A stretch of 64,000 nt of DNA from Chloroflexota bacterium (GTDB lineage Bacteria; Chloroflexota; Dormibacteria; Dormibacterales; Dormibacteraceae). Shown one piece after another: positions 1 through 8,806 of this stretch (its first letter is position 1; the number at the start of each line of letters is the position of its first letter). The position numbers were made by a program, and so were the translations under genes. The stretch spans positions 1 to 64,000 of the forward strand of contig VBGP01000017.1 in NCBI GenBank assembly GCA_005880795.1. The letters are read 5' to 3'. The notes under the pieces were generated by a model that searched no databases, had not been told where the DNA came from, and saw nothing but the letters and a program-made list of their open reading frames with translations.

Positions 1-1831
1 GCACGGGGAGGTGCGGCGGAGCCTCGATGAAAACGTCGACCTGGCGAAGCGGCAGCTCAAGCAGCTGGCCGAGGCGGACATCAGCCTGGAGGCGGTCACG
101 CACGAGCTCGAGGTCGAAGGCGTGGACGCCTTCACGAAGTCCTTCGAGAGCCTGCTGGCGACGCTCGCCAAGGCGTCAAAGGACATTCGCGCGGGCAAGG
201 GTCCGCGGCAGTGGTACAGCCTCGGCCGGCTTCAGCCCGTGGTCGACGCGCAGGTGGCGAAGCTGCAGAAGGATGACGCACCGCGCCGCCTCTGGGCGAA
301 GGACTCGACCCTGTGGAGCGGGGAGCCCGCCAAACGGCAAGAGATCCACGACCGCCTGGGCTGGCTCGACGTGGCGGAAAAGATGCTCGAGCACTCGCAC
401 CAGTTCACGGCCCTCGCCAAGGACGGCCGCGCCCACACCGACGTCGTGCTGCTGGGCATGGGCGGATCAAGCCTGTGCCCGGATGTTCTGCGCAACACCT
501 TCGGTGCGATCAAGGGTCACCCGAAGCTGCACGTCCTCGACACGACCGACCCGGCGACGATCCTTTCCGTCCGGTCGAAGATCCGCATCGGCAGCACGCT
601 GTTCATCGTCGCGTCGAAATCGGGCGAGACGACCGAAACGCTTTCGCATTTCGCATATTTTTGGGAGCAAACGAAAGGGAAGGGCCGGCAATTTGCGGCC
701 ATCACCGACCCCGGCTCGGGCCTCGAGAAGCTCGCCAAAGAGAATGACTTCCGCTGGATCTTTCCGAATCCTCCCGACATCGGCGGCCGTTACTCCGCGC
801 TCTCCTATTTCGGTCTCGTGCCCGGAGCGCTGATGGGGATCAACGTCGTGGAGATGCTCGAGCGGGCGACCGAGATGGCGCAGTCGTGCGCGGATTCGGT
901 TCCGGTGGAGAAGAATCCGGGCGTCTGGCTCGGCGCCGTGATGGGCCGCCTCGCGCTCCAGGGCCGCAACAAGGTGACGCTGATCACATCGCCCAAGGTG
1001 GCGACGTTCGGTTACTGGGTGGAGCAGCTGATCGCCGAGAGCACCGGCAAGGAAGGGAAGGGCATCGTACCCATCGAAGGCGAGCCTTTGGGCAAGCCCG
1101 CGATGTACGGGGACGACCGGCTGTTCGTGTACATGCGGACGGCCACCGACCCCCCGAATCGCGCCGTGCAGGCGCTGGAGAAAGCGGGTCAGCCCGTGAT
1201 CACCCTCACCATGCGCGACAAGCTCGACCTTGGCGGAGAGTTCTTCCGCTGGGAGGTCGCCACGGCGATCGCGGGCTCGATCCTCGGCATCGACGCCTTC
1301 GACCAGCCGAACGTCCAGGAGTCCAAGGACAACACCAAGAAGGTGCTCGCCCAGTTCAAGAGGGCGGGCAAGCTGCCGGCGGCCGAGTCGGTGGCGGCGG
1401 CGAAAGCCAAGGCGGGCATCGCCTCGCTGCTCGCGAAGGCGAAGCGGGGCGCCTACTTCGCGATCATGGCGTATACGACCCGCACGCCAGGCTCGGAGGC
1501 GGCCATTGCAGCCATCCGCACCGCGGTCCGGGACAAGAGGAAGATCGCCACCACCGCGGGGTACGGTCCACGGTTCCTCCACTCGACCGGGCAGCTGCAC
1601 AAGGGTGGCCCGAAGACCGGGCTCTTCCTGCAGATCGTCCAGGAGGACAGCAAGGACGTGAAGATCCCAGGCCAGCCCTACAGCTTCTCCGTCCTGAAGC
1701 AAGCCCAGTCGCTGGGCGATCTCCAGTCGCTCACGTCGCGCCGGCTGCCGGTGCTGCGAGTGACGCTGGGCCGCGACCCAGCGGCCGGATGGCGGGCATT
1801 GACCGCAGCGGCCAAGCAAGCGGTCAAATAG
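1..1831 (+). CDS. Bifunctional transaldolase / glucose-6-phosphate isomerase, 5' end outside window
   Basis: The reading frame is open from the window edge (codons from base 2 read HGEVRRSLDENVD, a typical transaldolase C-terminal segment), so the GTG at 11 is internal and the N-terminal transaldolase barrel lies upstream. About 60 residues of transaldolase tail are followed by a full phosphoglucose isomerase module. It has the SIS motifs GMGGSSLCPD and SKSGETTET, plus GGRYSALSYFG and a late GPRFLHSTGQLHKGG segment. Such Tal-Pgi fusions are known; they join sedoheptulose-7-P/glyceraldehyde-3-P exchange to G6P/F6P isomerisation in the cytoplasm. It heads the pentose-phosphate block with gnd, zwf and opcA. 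The missing active-site lysine of transaldolase cannot be checked here. Confidence 0.93.
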   Translation, partial: HGEVRRSLDENVDLAKRQLKQLAEADISLEAVTHELEVEGVDAFTKSFESLLATLAKASKDIRAGKGPRQWYSLGRLQPVVDAQVAKLQKDDAPRRLWAKDSTLWSGEPAKRQEIHDRLGWLDVAEKMLEHSHQFTALAKDGRAHTDVVLLGMGGSSLCPDVLRNTFGAIKGHPKLHVLDTTDPATILSVRSKIRIGSTLFIVASKSGETTETLSHFAYFWEQTKGKGRQFAAITDPGSGLEKLAKENDFRWIFPNPPDIGGRYSALSYFGLVPGALMGINVVEMLERATEMAQSCADSVPVEKNPGVWLGAVMGRLALQGRNKVTLITSPKVATFGYWVEQLIAESTGKEGKGIVPIEGEPLGKPAMYGDDRLFVYMRTATDPPNRAVQALEKAGQPVITLTMRDKLDLGGEFFRWEVATAIAGSILGIDAFDQPNVQESKDNTKKVLAQFKRAGKLPAAESVAAAKAKAGIASLLAKAKRGAYFAIMAYTTRTPGSEAAIAAIRTAVRDKRKIATTAGYGPRFLHSTGQLHKGGPKTGLFLQIVQEDSKDVKIPGQPYSFSVLKQAQSLGDLQSLTSRRLPVLRVTLGRDPAAGWRALTAAAKQAVK

Positions 1832-1840
1832 CGCGCACCC

Positions 1841-1862
1841 CCGGTTAGTCCGGACTATCCGG
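1841..1862. repeat. Solitary palindromic repeat, family A
   Basis: A near-perfect palindrome centred on TCCGGA at 1849-1854, with arms GGTTAGTCCGGACTATCC, sits 10 bp after the tal-pgi stop. It matches the palindromes at 10.5, 19.2, 23.0 and 43.1 kb. Unlike those, no second TCCGGA-centred site is found 42 bp to either side. Confidence 0.75.
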
Positions 1863-1890
1863 CGTTGTCGTCGCAATTAAGCTTCACCCC

Positions 1891-2814
1891 ATGGAAATGG
1901 GCATGGTCGGCCTCGGCCGCATGGGCGGCAACATGGTGCTGCGCCTGATGAAGCGCGGACATCGGATGGTCGCGTTCGACCTCTCGGCGGACGCGGTCAA
2001 GCGCCACGCCGACCAGGGAGCGATCGGCGCGACCTCGTGGGAAGACTTCGTCACCAAGTTCAACGACCGGCCGCGGGTGATGTGGATCATGGTCCCGGCC
2101 GGCGATCCCACCACGGACGCGATCAACAGGCTCATCGCGCTGGGCGACCCCGGCGACATCATCATCGACGGCGGCAACACCAACTGGAAGATCGCGCTCG
2201 AGGACTGCGCGCGGGTCAAGGCGAAGGGAATGCACTACATGGACGCCGGCGTCTCGGGCGGCATCTGGGGTCTCGAGTTCGGCTACAGCCTGATGGTCGG
2301 CGCCGAAGATGACGTCTACCAGCGCTGCATGCCGCTGTTGAAGGACCTGGCGCCGGATGACGGTGGCCTGGTGCACACCGGGGCGGAGGGCTCAGGCCAT
2401 TTCGTGAAGATGGTCCACAACGGCGTCGAGTACGGACTCATGCAGGCCTACGCCGAAGGCTTCCAGGTCATGAAGATGTCGAAGTCCTTTCCCGGCATGG
2501 ACATGCACGCGATCGCTGAGGCCTGGCGCTCCGGCAGCGTAGTGCGCTCATGGCTGCTCGACCTGATCGCCCGCGGACTCTCATCGGACCCTGAGCTGTC
2601 AGGAATCAAGGGTTATGTCGAGGACACGGGCGAGGGCCGCTGGACAGTCGAGGCGGCGATCGATGAGTCGGTGCCCACGCCCGTGATCGCGGAGTCGCTG
2701 TTCGCTCGTTTCCGGAGCCGGATGGAAAACACATTCGGCGACCGCATGCTGGCCATGATGAGGGCGCAGTTCGGCGGGCACGCCGTGGTGAAGGATGCGG
2801 CCCACGAGAAGTGA
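1891..2814 (+). CDS. gnd: 6-phosphogluconate dehydrogenase, decarboxylating (short type)
   Basis: It oxidises 6-phosphogluconate to ribulose-5-phosphate and CO2. The N-terminal Rossmann motif GLGRMGGNM is followed by [28 protein letters not shown] and [17 protein letters not shown], the signature segments of the family. At 307 residues it belongs to the short class, about 170 residues less than the E. coli enzyme, whose members often prefer NAD. ATG 1891 lacks a Shine-Dalgarno; a -10-like TAAGCT (1878-1883) ends 7 bp upstream, suggesting a leaderless mRNA. The stop overlaps the zwf start (GTGA). Confidence 0.95.
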   Translation: MEMGMVGLGRMGGNMVLRLMKRGHRMVAFDLSADAVKRHADQGAIGATSWEDFVTKFNDRPRVMWIMVPAGDPTTDAINRLIALGDPGDIIIDGGNTNWKIALEDCARVKAKGMHYMDAGVSGGIWGLEFGYSLMVGAEDDVYQRCMPLLKDLAPDDGGLVHTGAEGSGHFVKMVHNGVEYGLMQAYAEGFQVMKMSKSFPGMDMHAIAEAWRSGSVVRSWLLDLIARGLSSDPELSGIKGYVEDTGEGRWTVEAAIDESVPTPVIAESLFARFRSRMENTFGDRMLAMMRAQFGGHAVVKDAAHEK

Positions 2815-4277
2815 AGGTCGAGATCTTCGGCGCCACGGGCGACCTCAGCGGCCGCAAGCTTCTGCCGGCGCTGTACAACCTGGCCAAGCAGCGCTCGCTG
2901 CCCGCGGGATTCGCGGTGGTGGGTGCGGCGATGGACGACCTGACCGAGGACGCGTTCCGCAAGCACGCATCCGAGAAGATCCACGCCTTCTCGCGCACGC
3001 AGCCCATCGACGACCGCGTCCTCGATACGTTTCTCTCGTCGCTCTCCTACGTCAAGGTGGACTTCGGCAAGCTGGAGGATTTCAAGGCGCTGGGCCAGAA
3101 GCTGCAGGAGCTCGACAGCACCAACCACATCCCCGGCAATCGCATCTTCTACTGCGCCACGCCGCCGCCGACCTATCAGAGCATCGCCCTGCAGCTGCAG
3201 GCCGCCGGGCTGAACACGGGGAGCGGCTTTCACCGGATCGTGGTCGAGAAACCGTTCGGCTTCGACCTGACGTCCGCGCGCGAGCTCACGCAGACGCTGC
3301 AGAAAGTGTTCGCGGAGGACTCGGTCTTTCGCATCGACCACTACCTCGGCAAGGAGACGGTCCAGAACATCCTTGCCTTCCGCTTCGCGAATTCGATCTT
3401 CGAGCCGATGTGGAACACCAACCTCATCGACTCGGTGCAGATCACGGTCGCCGAGGACATCGGTATCGAGGGCCGCGGGGCGTACTACGACAAGGCCGGC
3501 GCGATGCGCGACATCATCCAGAACCACGGCCTCCAGCTCGTGGCGCTGACTGCGATGGAACCGCCGCTGGCGTTTGACGCGAACGCTGTCCGCGACGAGA
3601 AGGTGAAGGTGCTGCGAGCCATCCGTCCCCTCATCGGCGAGGACATCGAGCAGTCGACCGTGCGCGGCCAGTACACGAAGGGATGGGTGCTGGGCGTGCA
3701 GGTTCAGGGCTATCGCGAAGAGAAGAACGTGGCGCCCGATTCGCAGACCGAGACCTACGCCGCGATGCGCCTGTTCATCGACAACTGGCGCTGGGCGGGG
3801 GTGCCGTTCTACATCAGGGCCGGCAAGCGGCTGCCCAAGCGCGTGACCGAGATCCGGGTCCAGTTCAAGCGCCCGCCGCACCTGACCTTCGGCAGGGAGG
3901 CGATGAAGGAGGTGGATCCAAACGCGATCACGCTGAGGATCCAGCCCGAGGAGGGAATCTCGCTGAAGTTCGGCGCCAAGGTGCCCAGCGCCGGGCTGCG
4001 CATCCGCAGCGTGACCATGGACTTCCAGTACATGACCTCTTTTCTGGTCGAAGCGCCCGAGGCCTACGAGCGGTTGCTGCTCGATTGCATGATCGGCGAC
4101 CCGACGCTCTTCACACGGGCCGACGAGGTCGAGGCGGCTTGGCAGCTGATCGACCCGATCGAGAACGCGTGGCGGAGCGGGCGGCCCCCGCTCAGCATGT
4201 ACGCCGCGGGCACGTGGGGGCCGGATACCTCGGCGAAGCTGCTGCAGGGCGATGGGCGGGAGTGGCACCGGCCGTGA
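2811..4277 (+). CDS. zwf: Glucose-6-phosphate 1-dehydrogenase
   Basis: It catalyses the first step of the oxidative pentose phosphate pathway, G6P to 6-phosphogluconolactone. The nucleotide-binding motif FGATGDLSGRKLLPAL is near the N-terminus, VVEKPFGFDLTSA follows, and the substrate site RIDHYLGKETVQN holds the conserved His-Tyr-Leu-Gly-Lys. 488 residues is the normal length. GTG 2811 overlaps the gnd stop by 4 bp, so translation is probably coupled. It is followed with the same overlap by opcA, whose product assists assembly or activity of this enzyme. Confidence 0.97.
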   Translation: MKVEIFGATGDLSGRKLLPALYNLAKQRSLPAGFAVVGAAMDDLTEDAFRKHASEKIHAFSRTQPIDDRVLDTFLSSLSYVKVDFGKLEDFKALGQKLQELDSTNHIPGNRIFYCATPPPTYQSIALQLQAAGLNTGSGFHRIVVEKPFGFDLTSARELTQTLQKVFAEDSVFRIDHYLGKETVQNILAFRFANSIFEPMWNTNLIDSVQITVAEDIGIEGRGAYYDKAGAMRDIIQNHGLQLVALTAMEPPLAFDANAVRDEKVKVLRAIRPLIGEDIEQSTVRGQYTKGWVLGVQVQGYREEKNVAPDSQTETYAAMRLFIDNWRWAGVPFYIRAGKRLPKRVTEIRVQFKRPPHLTFGREAMKEVDPNAITLRIQPEEGISLKFGAKVPSAGLRIRSVTMDFQYMTSFLVEAPEAYERLLLDCMIGDPTLFTRADEVEAAWQLIDPIENAWRSGRPPLSMYAAGTWGPDTSAKLLQGDGREWHRP

Positions 4278-5647
4278 GCGCAACGGTGCAGGGGGAATCC
4301 ATTCCGCTGTGGCACGCCGAGAACGTCACCCTGTCCGACGTCCTGGCCGCGTTGAGCGAGATCCGCTACAAGTTCGCGCGCGATGAGACCGGAGACGACG
4401 AGCACCTTCATCCGCGCACCTGCGTCATGACCCTGATCAGCGTGTCGCCGAGCGAGCCGGACGAAGAGCTGGCGCGGCGCACCACCCTGAGCATCGGCAC
4501 GGAGCATCCGGCGCAGGCGATCGTGATCCGCGAAAAGGCGCCGATCCGGGGGCGGCACCTCGACGCATGGATCACGTCCGAGGTCCGCGAGCCCGAGGTC
4601 GCGTGTGGCTGGCAGTGCGAGATCATCACCCTCCACGTCCACGGCCACGCGGCCGAGCACCTGGCGGAGCTTGTCGATCCGCTGCTGGCGAGCGGGGTGC
4701 CGACCTACCTCTGGTGGCTCGGCACGCCGCCGTTCGGCAAGAAGGAGCTGCTCGACGCGCTGCGGGTTTGTGACGGGCTCGTGGTCGACTCCGCCCGCTT
4801 CGAGGAGCCGTACACCTCTTTTCGGCGCATGGCGGGCTTGTTGAAGGTCGCGCACCACCGGCTGGGACTGGCCGACGTCCAGTGGGCGCGGCTCCGGCCA
4901 TGGCGCGAGACCATCGCGCAGTTCTTCACCCCCATGGACCGGCGTGGATTTCTGAACGGCATCGCCGAGGTCGGCGTGGATTACGTCGGGGAGGGGCGGG
5001 GCAACCGGATTGCGGCGGCCCTGCTGACGGGCTGGGTCGGTGCCGCGTTGGGCTGGAAGATCAAACGCGCGGCGGCCGGGACCGGTGGAGTCGTCGTGGC
5101 GCACTACGAAGCGGGCAATCGATCCGTCGAGGTCGATTTCAGGCCGGTGATAAGGGAGCACCTCGCGCCGGGCGAGATCAGCGCGGTGCGGATCGGAGGA
5201 TCGTCGCAGGGCACCACGTTCCGCCTGTCGGTGCAGCACGACCCCGCGCGCATGCGGCCCGTCCCCGAGCCCGCGTATCGAACCCTGCATGCAACGGGGG
5301 GCGAGGACGACGCCGGGTTGGAGCTGGCCGAGCGCCGCGCCGAATGGCACCGCGACGTGCTCCACGAGAACCTCGACTCGCTGCACCACACCGCGACCGG
5401 CGACCCTCCGGGCGAGAGCCGGCCCAAACGGCCGAGGGTGTTCTCGACGGAGCGCAGGCGGCCGGACTCGGCGCGGGTGCTGCTCACGATGATCGAGATC
5501 GGCGATGGCGAACCGCTGCGTCACGTCCAGCAGATGGATGCCGAAGACGAGGCCGCGCTGCTCCTCGACCTGCTTTCGACAGGCACGCACGACGAGGTCT
5601 ACAACCGATCGCTGGCGGCCGCGTCCGAGCTGGTCGAAAAGTTCTGA
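4274..5647 (+). CDS. opcA: Glucose-6-phosphate dehydrogenase assembly protein OpcA
   Basis: The gene starts at GTG 4274, overlapping the zwf TGA (GTGA), which gives 457 residues beginning VSATVQGESIPLWHAENVTL. The frame is open far upstream inside zwf, but only the part after 4274 resembles the family. OpcA-type segments include RTCVMTLI, CGWQCEIITLHV, PTYLWWLGTPPFG and the FFTPMDRR region. In actinobacteria and cyanobacteria OpcA acts as an allosteric partner of G6P dehydrogenase, and zwf-opcA adjacency is typical. The C-terminal third, after about residue 330, is charged and less conserved. Confidence 0.92.
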   Translation: MSATVQGESIPLWHAENVTLSDVLAALSEIRYKFARDETGDDEHLHPRTCVMTLISVSPSEPDEELARRTTLSIGTEHPAQAIVIREKAPIRGRHLDAWITSEVREPEVACGWQCEIITLHVHGHAAEHLAELVDPLLASGVPTYLWWLGTPPFGKKELLDALRVCDGLVVDSARFEEPYTSFRRMAGLLKVAHHRLGLADVQWARLRPWRETIAQFFTPMDRRGFLNGIAEVGVDYVGEGRGNRIAAALLTGWVGAALGWKIKRAAAGTGGVVVAHYEAGNRSVEVDFRPVIREHLAPGEISAVRIGGSSQGTTFRLSVQHDPARMRPVPEPAYRTLHATGGEDDAGLELAERRAEWHRDVLHENLDSLHHTATGDPPGESRPKRPRVFSTERRRPDSARVLLTMIEIGDGEPLRHVQQMDAEDEAALLLDLLSTGTHDEVYNRSLAAASELVEKF

Positions 5648-5650
5648 GGA

Positions 5651-6434
5651 CTACAGCAGAGCCTGGATCTCCGCACATAGACCGTTTAGGGCCCGCCGGT
5701 ATTTATCCAGCCTGGGCTGCCTGGTGGAGCCGGGTTGGAACTCGAATTGGTAGTGCGAGCCGGCAGTCCGCGCGAGCTGCAGGAGCTCCTCCGACGGGAT
5801 GACAAGGCACTCTTCGTGGAATCGGCGATCGTCCGGGACCCAGGCCACAACCACAAAGTAGGTCGTCGGCGCGGGCCGAAAGCTCGAGATGTAGATGTCA
5901 ACCGGCCGGTTCGGGTTCACGGCGTCGACACTCACGGTCTTGATCTGCAGCCCGACAACATGTTCGCTGTCCAGCTGCCGCACCGCGAGCTCAACGGTTT
6001 CGAGGTCCGGAAACGGTCGGAATAGATTTCGATCGAGGATTCATGCTGAACGACATCGCGTATTCGGGCACGCCGTTCGCGCTCGTCAAGAGCGCCAGGC
6101 GCCGGAAGTCCGGAGTCGGGACCACCAGAAGCTTTGGGCCCACCCCGCCGTCGACGATCTCGCCGCCGACGAGCACGACGCGGTCGTCGGCGACGCTCTC
6201 CGCGGCCACGAGGAGCGGCACAGTGCCCTTCCGCAGCGACGACCGACCCTTTGCTTGCACCGGGATGTAGGCGCCGTCGGTCAGGCGATGGACAAGCGCG
6301 TCGACCCCGCGATCCAACAAGGGACGAAACACGTGAAGCTGGCCTCGCGACTGCTCAGCCAGCAGAGCCCAAACCCGATCCTCGAAGACCTGGCCTGAAG
6401 CGCCGGCCTCGTCGCGCGTCCAGGGTCCCACCAT
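5651..6434 (-). pseudogene. PD-(D/E)XK-like nuclease or nuclease-fold protein, frameshifted
   Basis: Two adjacent minus-strand frames together look like one protein of about 260 residues. The upstream part, ATG 6434 to TGA 5991, has RGVDALVHR followed by YIPVQAKGRSS, a D...QxK pattern typical of restriction-endonuclease-like folds. The downstream part (to 5651) starts without a convincing start codon of its own. It can be joined through a one-base shift near 6030, after which the frame reads RNLFRPFPDLETVELAVRQLD. Either the gene is decaying or there is a sequencing error. It converges on opcA with a 3-bp gap. The function is not known. Confidence 0.55.
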
Positions 6435-6464
6435 GACGGGCTAGGGTAGGGTGAGCGTGTCGAT

Positions 6465-7109
6465 TTGAGCGAATTCGTTGTTCTTGCGACCGCGGAGGAG
6501 GTGGCCGAGGCCGCCGCCGCGGAGATCGCCGAGGCACTTCGCGGAGCCGGAGGCTCGCTGGTGCTGACGGGCGGCACCTCGCCGATACGGACCTACGAGC
6601 TGCTGACCGAGCTCGAGGTGCCGTGGGGTCGGGTGTCGGTGCTTTTCGGCGACGAGCGCTGCGTGCCCCCGCTCGACCCTGAGAGCAACTACCGTGTGGC
6701 CAGGGAGAGTCTTCTCGACCGGGTCAACCCGGCGACCGTCTATCGCATCCCGGCCGAGCTAGGCCCCGACGAGGGCGCAGACCTGTACGCGGAGGTCGTC
6801 GCGAACGTGGCGCCGTTCGACTTCGTGCTGCTGGGAGTGGGGGAGGACGGACACGTCAACTCGTTGTTTCCCGGCCACAAGGCGCTTCAGTCTGAAGGCC
6901 TAACCGCCGGCATCCACGACTCGCCCAAGCCGCCGCGACAGCGCGTGACGATGACGCTCGAGGCGGTCCGCGACGCGCGCCGCGTTCTGATCATCGCGAC
7001 CGGTGCGGGCAAGGCGGAGGCCGTTGCGAAGGCGAGGCGCGGCGAGACGCCATCCGGGATGATTGCCAACGCACGATGGCTGATCGACCGAGCTGCAGCA
7101 GGAAAGTAG
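6465..7109 (+). CDS. pgl: 6-phosphogluconolactonase
   Basis: It hydrolyses 6-phosphogluconolactone, linking Zwf to Gnd. The 214-residue protein has the family motifs LTGGTSPIRTYELL, LFGDERCVPP, SNYRVARESLLD and LLGVGEDGHVNSLFPGH. TTG 6465 is the first reasonable start in frame; no strong ribosome-binding site is seen, and TAGGGT at 6444-6449 may be a -10 element. It completes the oxidative branch of the pathway together with zwf and gnd upstream. Confidence 0.95.
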   Translation: MSEFVVLATAEEVAEAAAAEIAEALRGAGGSLVLTGGTSPIRTYELLTELEVPWGRVSVLFGDERCVPPLDPESNYRVARESLLDRVNPATVYRIPAELGPDEGADLYAEVVANVAPFDFVLLGVGEDGHVNSLFPGHKALQSEGLTAGIHDSPKPPRQRVTMTLEAVRDARRVLIIATGAGKAEAVAKARRGETPSGMIANARWLIDRAAAGK

Positions 7110-7112
7110 CTT

Positions 7113-7150
7113 CCCCTCTCCCCCCAGGGGAGAGGGTCAGGGAGAGGGGC
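7113..7150. repeat. REP-like inverted repeat, short relative of family B
   Basis: CCCCTCTCC and GGGGAGAGGG face each other, followed by a second half-unit CAGGGAGAGGGG, in the 48-bp gap between pgl and rpe. The terminal motifs match the 83-bp elements at 53.3 and 62.3 kb, but the internal sequence is missing. Its purine-rich edge lies just upstream of the rpe ATG and could act as a weak ribosome-binding site. Confidence 0.6.
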
Positions 7151-7157
7151 GTGGACG

Positions 7158-7805
7158 ATGAAAGTTGAAATAGTCCCCTCAATCCTTTCGGCCGACGTCG
7201 GCCGTCTCACCGAGCAGGTCAAAGAGGCCGAGGCCGCGGGCGCCGACCGGATCCAGGTTGACGTCATGGACGGCCACTTCGTGCCCAACCTCACGTTCGG
7301 TCCGCTTGTCGTCCAGGCGGTTCGCAAAGCGACATCGCTCCCGATCGAAGCCCACCTGATGGTCCTGCGACCCGAGCTGTTCCTCGAGGCGTTCGCAAAG
7401 GCAGGAGCAACGCTGATCGAGATACAGGTGGAGGCGACCAGTTCTCTGTACCGGACGGTGCAGACGATAAATGAGCTGGGCGCGAAGGCAGGCGTGGCCA
7501 TCAATCCCGCGACGCCGGTCGAAGACCTGCGCGAGATCCTGCCGTACATCGACCTGGTCAACGTGATGACGGTCGAGCCTGGATTCGGCGGTCAGAAATT
7601 CATCCCCCACAGCCCGGACAAGATCCGCCGGCTGCGCGCGATGTCAGCGGATATCGAGATCGAGGTCGACGGAGGCATCGACGCGCGGACAGCGCCGCTG
7701 GTCGTCGCGGCAGGGGCCTCGGTGCTGGTCGCGGGCAACTCCGTCTACGGGTACAAAGGCGGGATCGCCGCCGGCATCCGGGCCATTCGCGACGCTGTTG
7801 ACTGA
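7158..7805 (+). CDS. rpe: Ribulose-phosphate 3-epimerase
   Basis: It interconverts ribulose-5-phosphate and xylulose-5-phosphate. The 215-residue TIM barrel begins MKVEIVPSILSADVGRL and carries QVDVMDGHFVPNLTFG, the EAHLMV segment, VMTVEPGFGGQKFI and EVDGGIDARTAPLVVAAGA, all conserved metal- and phosphate-binding segments. The stop overlaps the rpiA TTG start by 8 bp, consistent with one transcript for pgl-rpe-rpiA. Confidence 0.96.
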   Translation: MKVEIVPSILSADVGRLTEQVKEAEAAGADRIQVDVMDGHFVPNLTFGPLVVQAVRKATSLPIEAHLMVLRPELFLEAFAKAGATLIEIQVEATSSLYRTVQTINELGAKAGVAINPATPVEDLREILPYIDLVNVMTVEPGFGGQKFIPHSPDKIRRLRAMSADIEIEVDGGIDARTAPLVVAAGASVLVAGNSVYGYKGGIAAGIRAIRDAVD

Positions 7806-8523
7806 CGACCTGAAGCGCGCGGCGGCTGAGAAGGCCCTCGAGCTGGTCCATGACGGGATGCTCGTCGGCCTGGGCAGCGGATCCACGGCCCGGTTTTTCA
7901 CCGAAGGCCTGGGACGCCTCGTCGCCGAGGGGATGAAGGTGCGTGGAGTGCCGACCTCGCGCGAAACCGCGGAGCTGGCGGCGGAGCTGGGCATCCCGAT
8001 CGTGACCGAGCTCCTCGGCCCGATCGACCTGGCGGTCGACGGGGCGGACGAGGTCGACCCGGATTTGAACCTGATCAAGGGCCGCGGCGGCGCGCTGTTC
8101 AGGGAAAAGCTGGTGGCCGCGGCGTCGAAGCGCTTTGTCGTCGTGATCGATGAGTCAAAGCTGGTCAAGCAGCTCGGCGTCGGGGTGCTTCCGGTCGAGG
8201 TGCTGCCGTTCCTGTGGCGCACGACGGCCGAGCGGCTGGCGGAGCTGGGGGTCAGCCTGGTCGTGCGAGGTGGGGAGGAGACGCCCTACATCACGGACAA
8301 CGGCAACCTGATCCTGGACCTGACGGTGGGGGGCGGCATCGCCAAGTCGGCGGATTTCGGTTTCGAGCTCAAAAAGGTGACAGGGGTGGTCGAGCATGGG
8401 CTGTTCGTGGCGATGACCGACACGGTGATAGTCGCGGGACCAGAAGGCCCCAAAGCGATCGGCCGCTCTTCCCAGCCTGCGGGGAAGTACCCGGCGAAGC
8501 CGGGGGATGGGGCAGGGAGGTAA
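7798..8523 (+). CDS. rpiA: Ribose-5-phosphate isomerase A
   Basis: It interconverts ribose-5-phosphate and ribulose-5-phosphate. Conserved segments are VGLGSGSTARFF, DLAVDGADEVDPDLNLIKGRGGALFREK and GNLILDLTVGGG. TTG 7798 overlaps rpe by 8 bp. The last 18 or so residues (from about SSQPAGKYPAKPGDG) go beyond the usual C-terminus near IGRSS. They appear to be translated from a REP-like element, so the original stop has probably been displaced by repeat sequence. Confidence 0.95.
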   Translation: MTDDLKRAAAEKALELVHDGMLVGLGSGSTARFFTEGLGRLVAEGMKVRGVPTSRETAELAAELGIPIVTELLGPIDLAVDGADEVDPDLNLIKGRGGALFREKLVAAASKRFVVVIDESKLVKQLGVGVLPVEVLPFLWRTTAERLAELGVSLVVRGGEETPYITDNGNLILDLTVGGGIAKSADFGFELKKVTGVVEHGLFVAMTDTVIVAGPEGPKAIGRSSQPAGKYPAKPGDGAGR

Positions 8524-8594
8524 TCGCTCCGCCGGCTGACCACATCGGCCCAGCCCCTCCGGCGCTGCGCGCCACCTCCCCATGCATGGGGAGG
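8478..8594. repeat. REP-like element, family C, overlapping rpiA 3' end
   Basis: A compound hairpin-rich segment contains CCCGGCGAAGCCGGG inside the rpiA tail (8490-8504) and ends with CCTCCCC-ATGCAT-GGGGAGG (8575-8594). The CCTCCCC/GGGGAGG module recurs at 24.1, 32.1 and 34.6 kb. It separates rpiA from the tRNA gene. Confidence 0.55.
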
Positions 8595-8628
8595 AGCATT
8601 TGCCGTTGTTGGCACAATGGGTCTCTCC

Positions 8629-8720
8629 GGACGGGTCGCCTAGCTCGGTCGAGGGCGCGGCACTGGAAATGCCGTAGGCCCGCAAGGGCCTCGTGGGTTC
8701 GAATCCCACCCCGTCCGCCA
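8629..8720 (+). tRNA. tRNA-Ser (anticodon GGA)
   Basis: The 92-nt gene folds as a class II tRNA. The acceptor arm GGACGGG pairs with CCCGTCC, and CCA is encoded. The anticodon stem CGGCA/TGCCG encloses loop CTGGAAA with anticodon GGA at 8665-8667. A long variable arm (GGCCC-GCAA-GGGCC) follows, then a T-arm with GGTTCGAATCC. The long variable arm and GGA anticodon identify serine, reading UCC/UCU codons. Confidence 0.97.
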
Positions 8721-8806
8721 AATCGCAACGTCCTATGGACGGCCAACGCTCAGTGTGTTTGAATCGGGTTGACTTTTCGTCGGGCCCAGGTCGGAGGTGG
8801 TGGTTT

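Noticed and set aside
2613-5590. Large minus-strand open frames opposite gnd, zwf and opcA
   Set aside because: No conserved motifs, and both overlap strongly supported genes.
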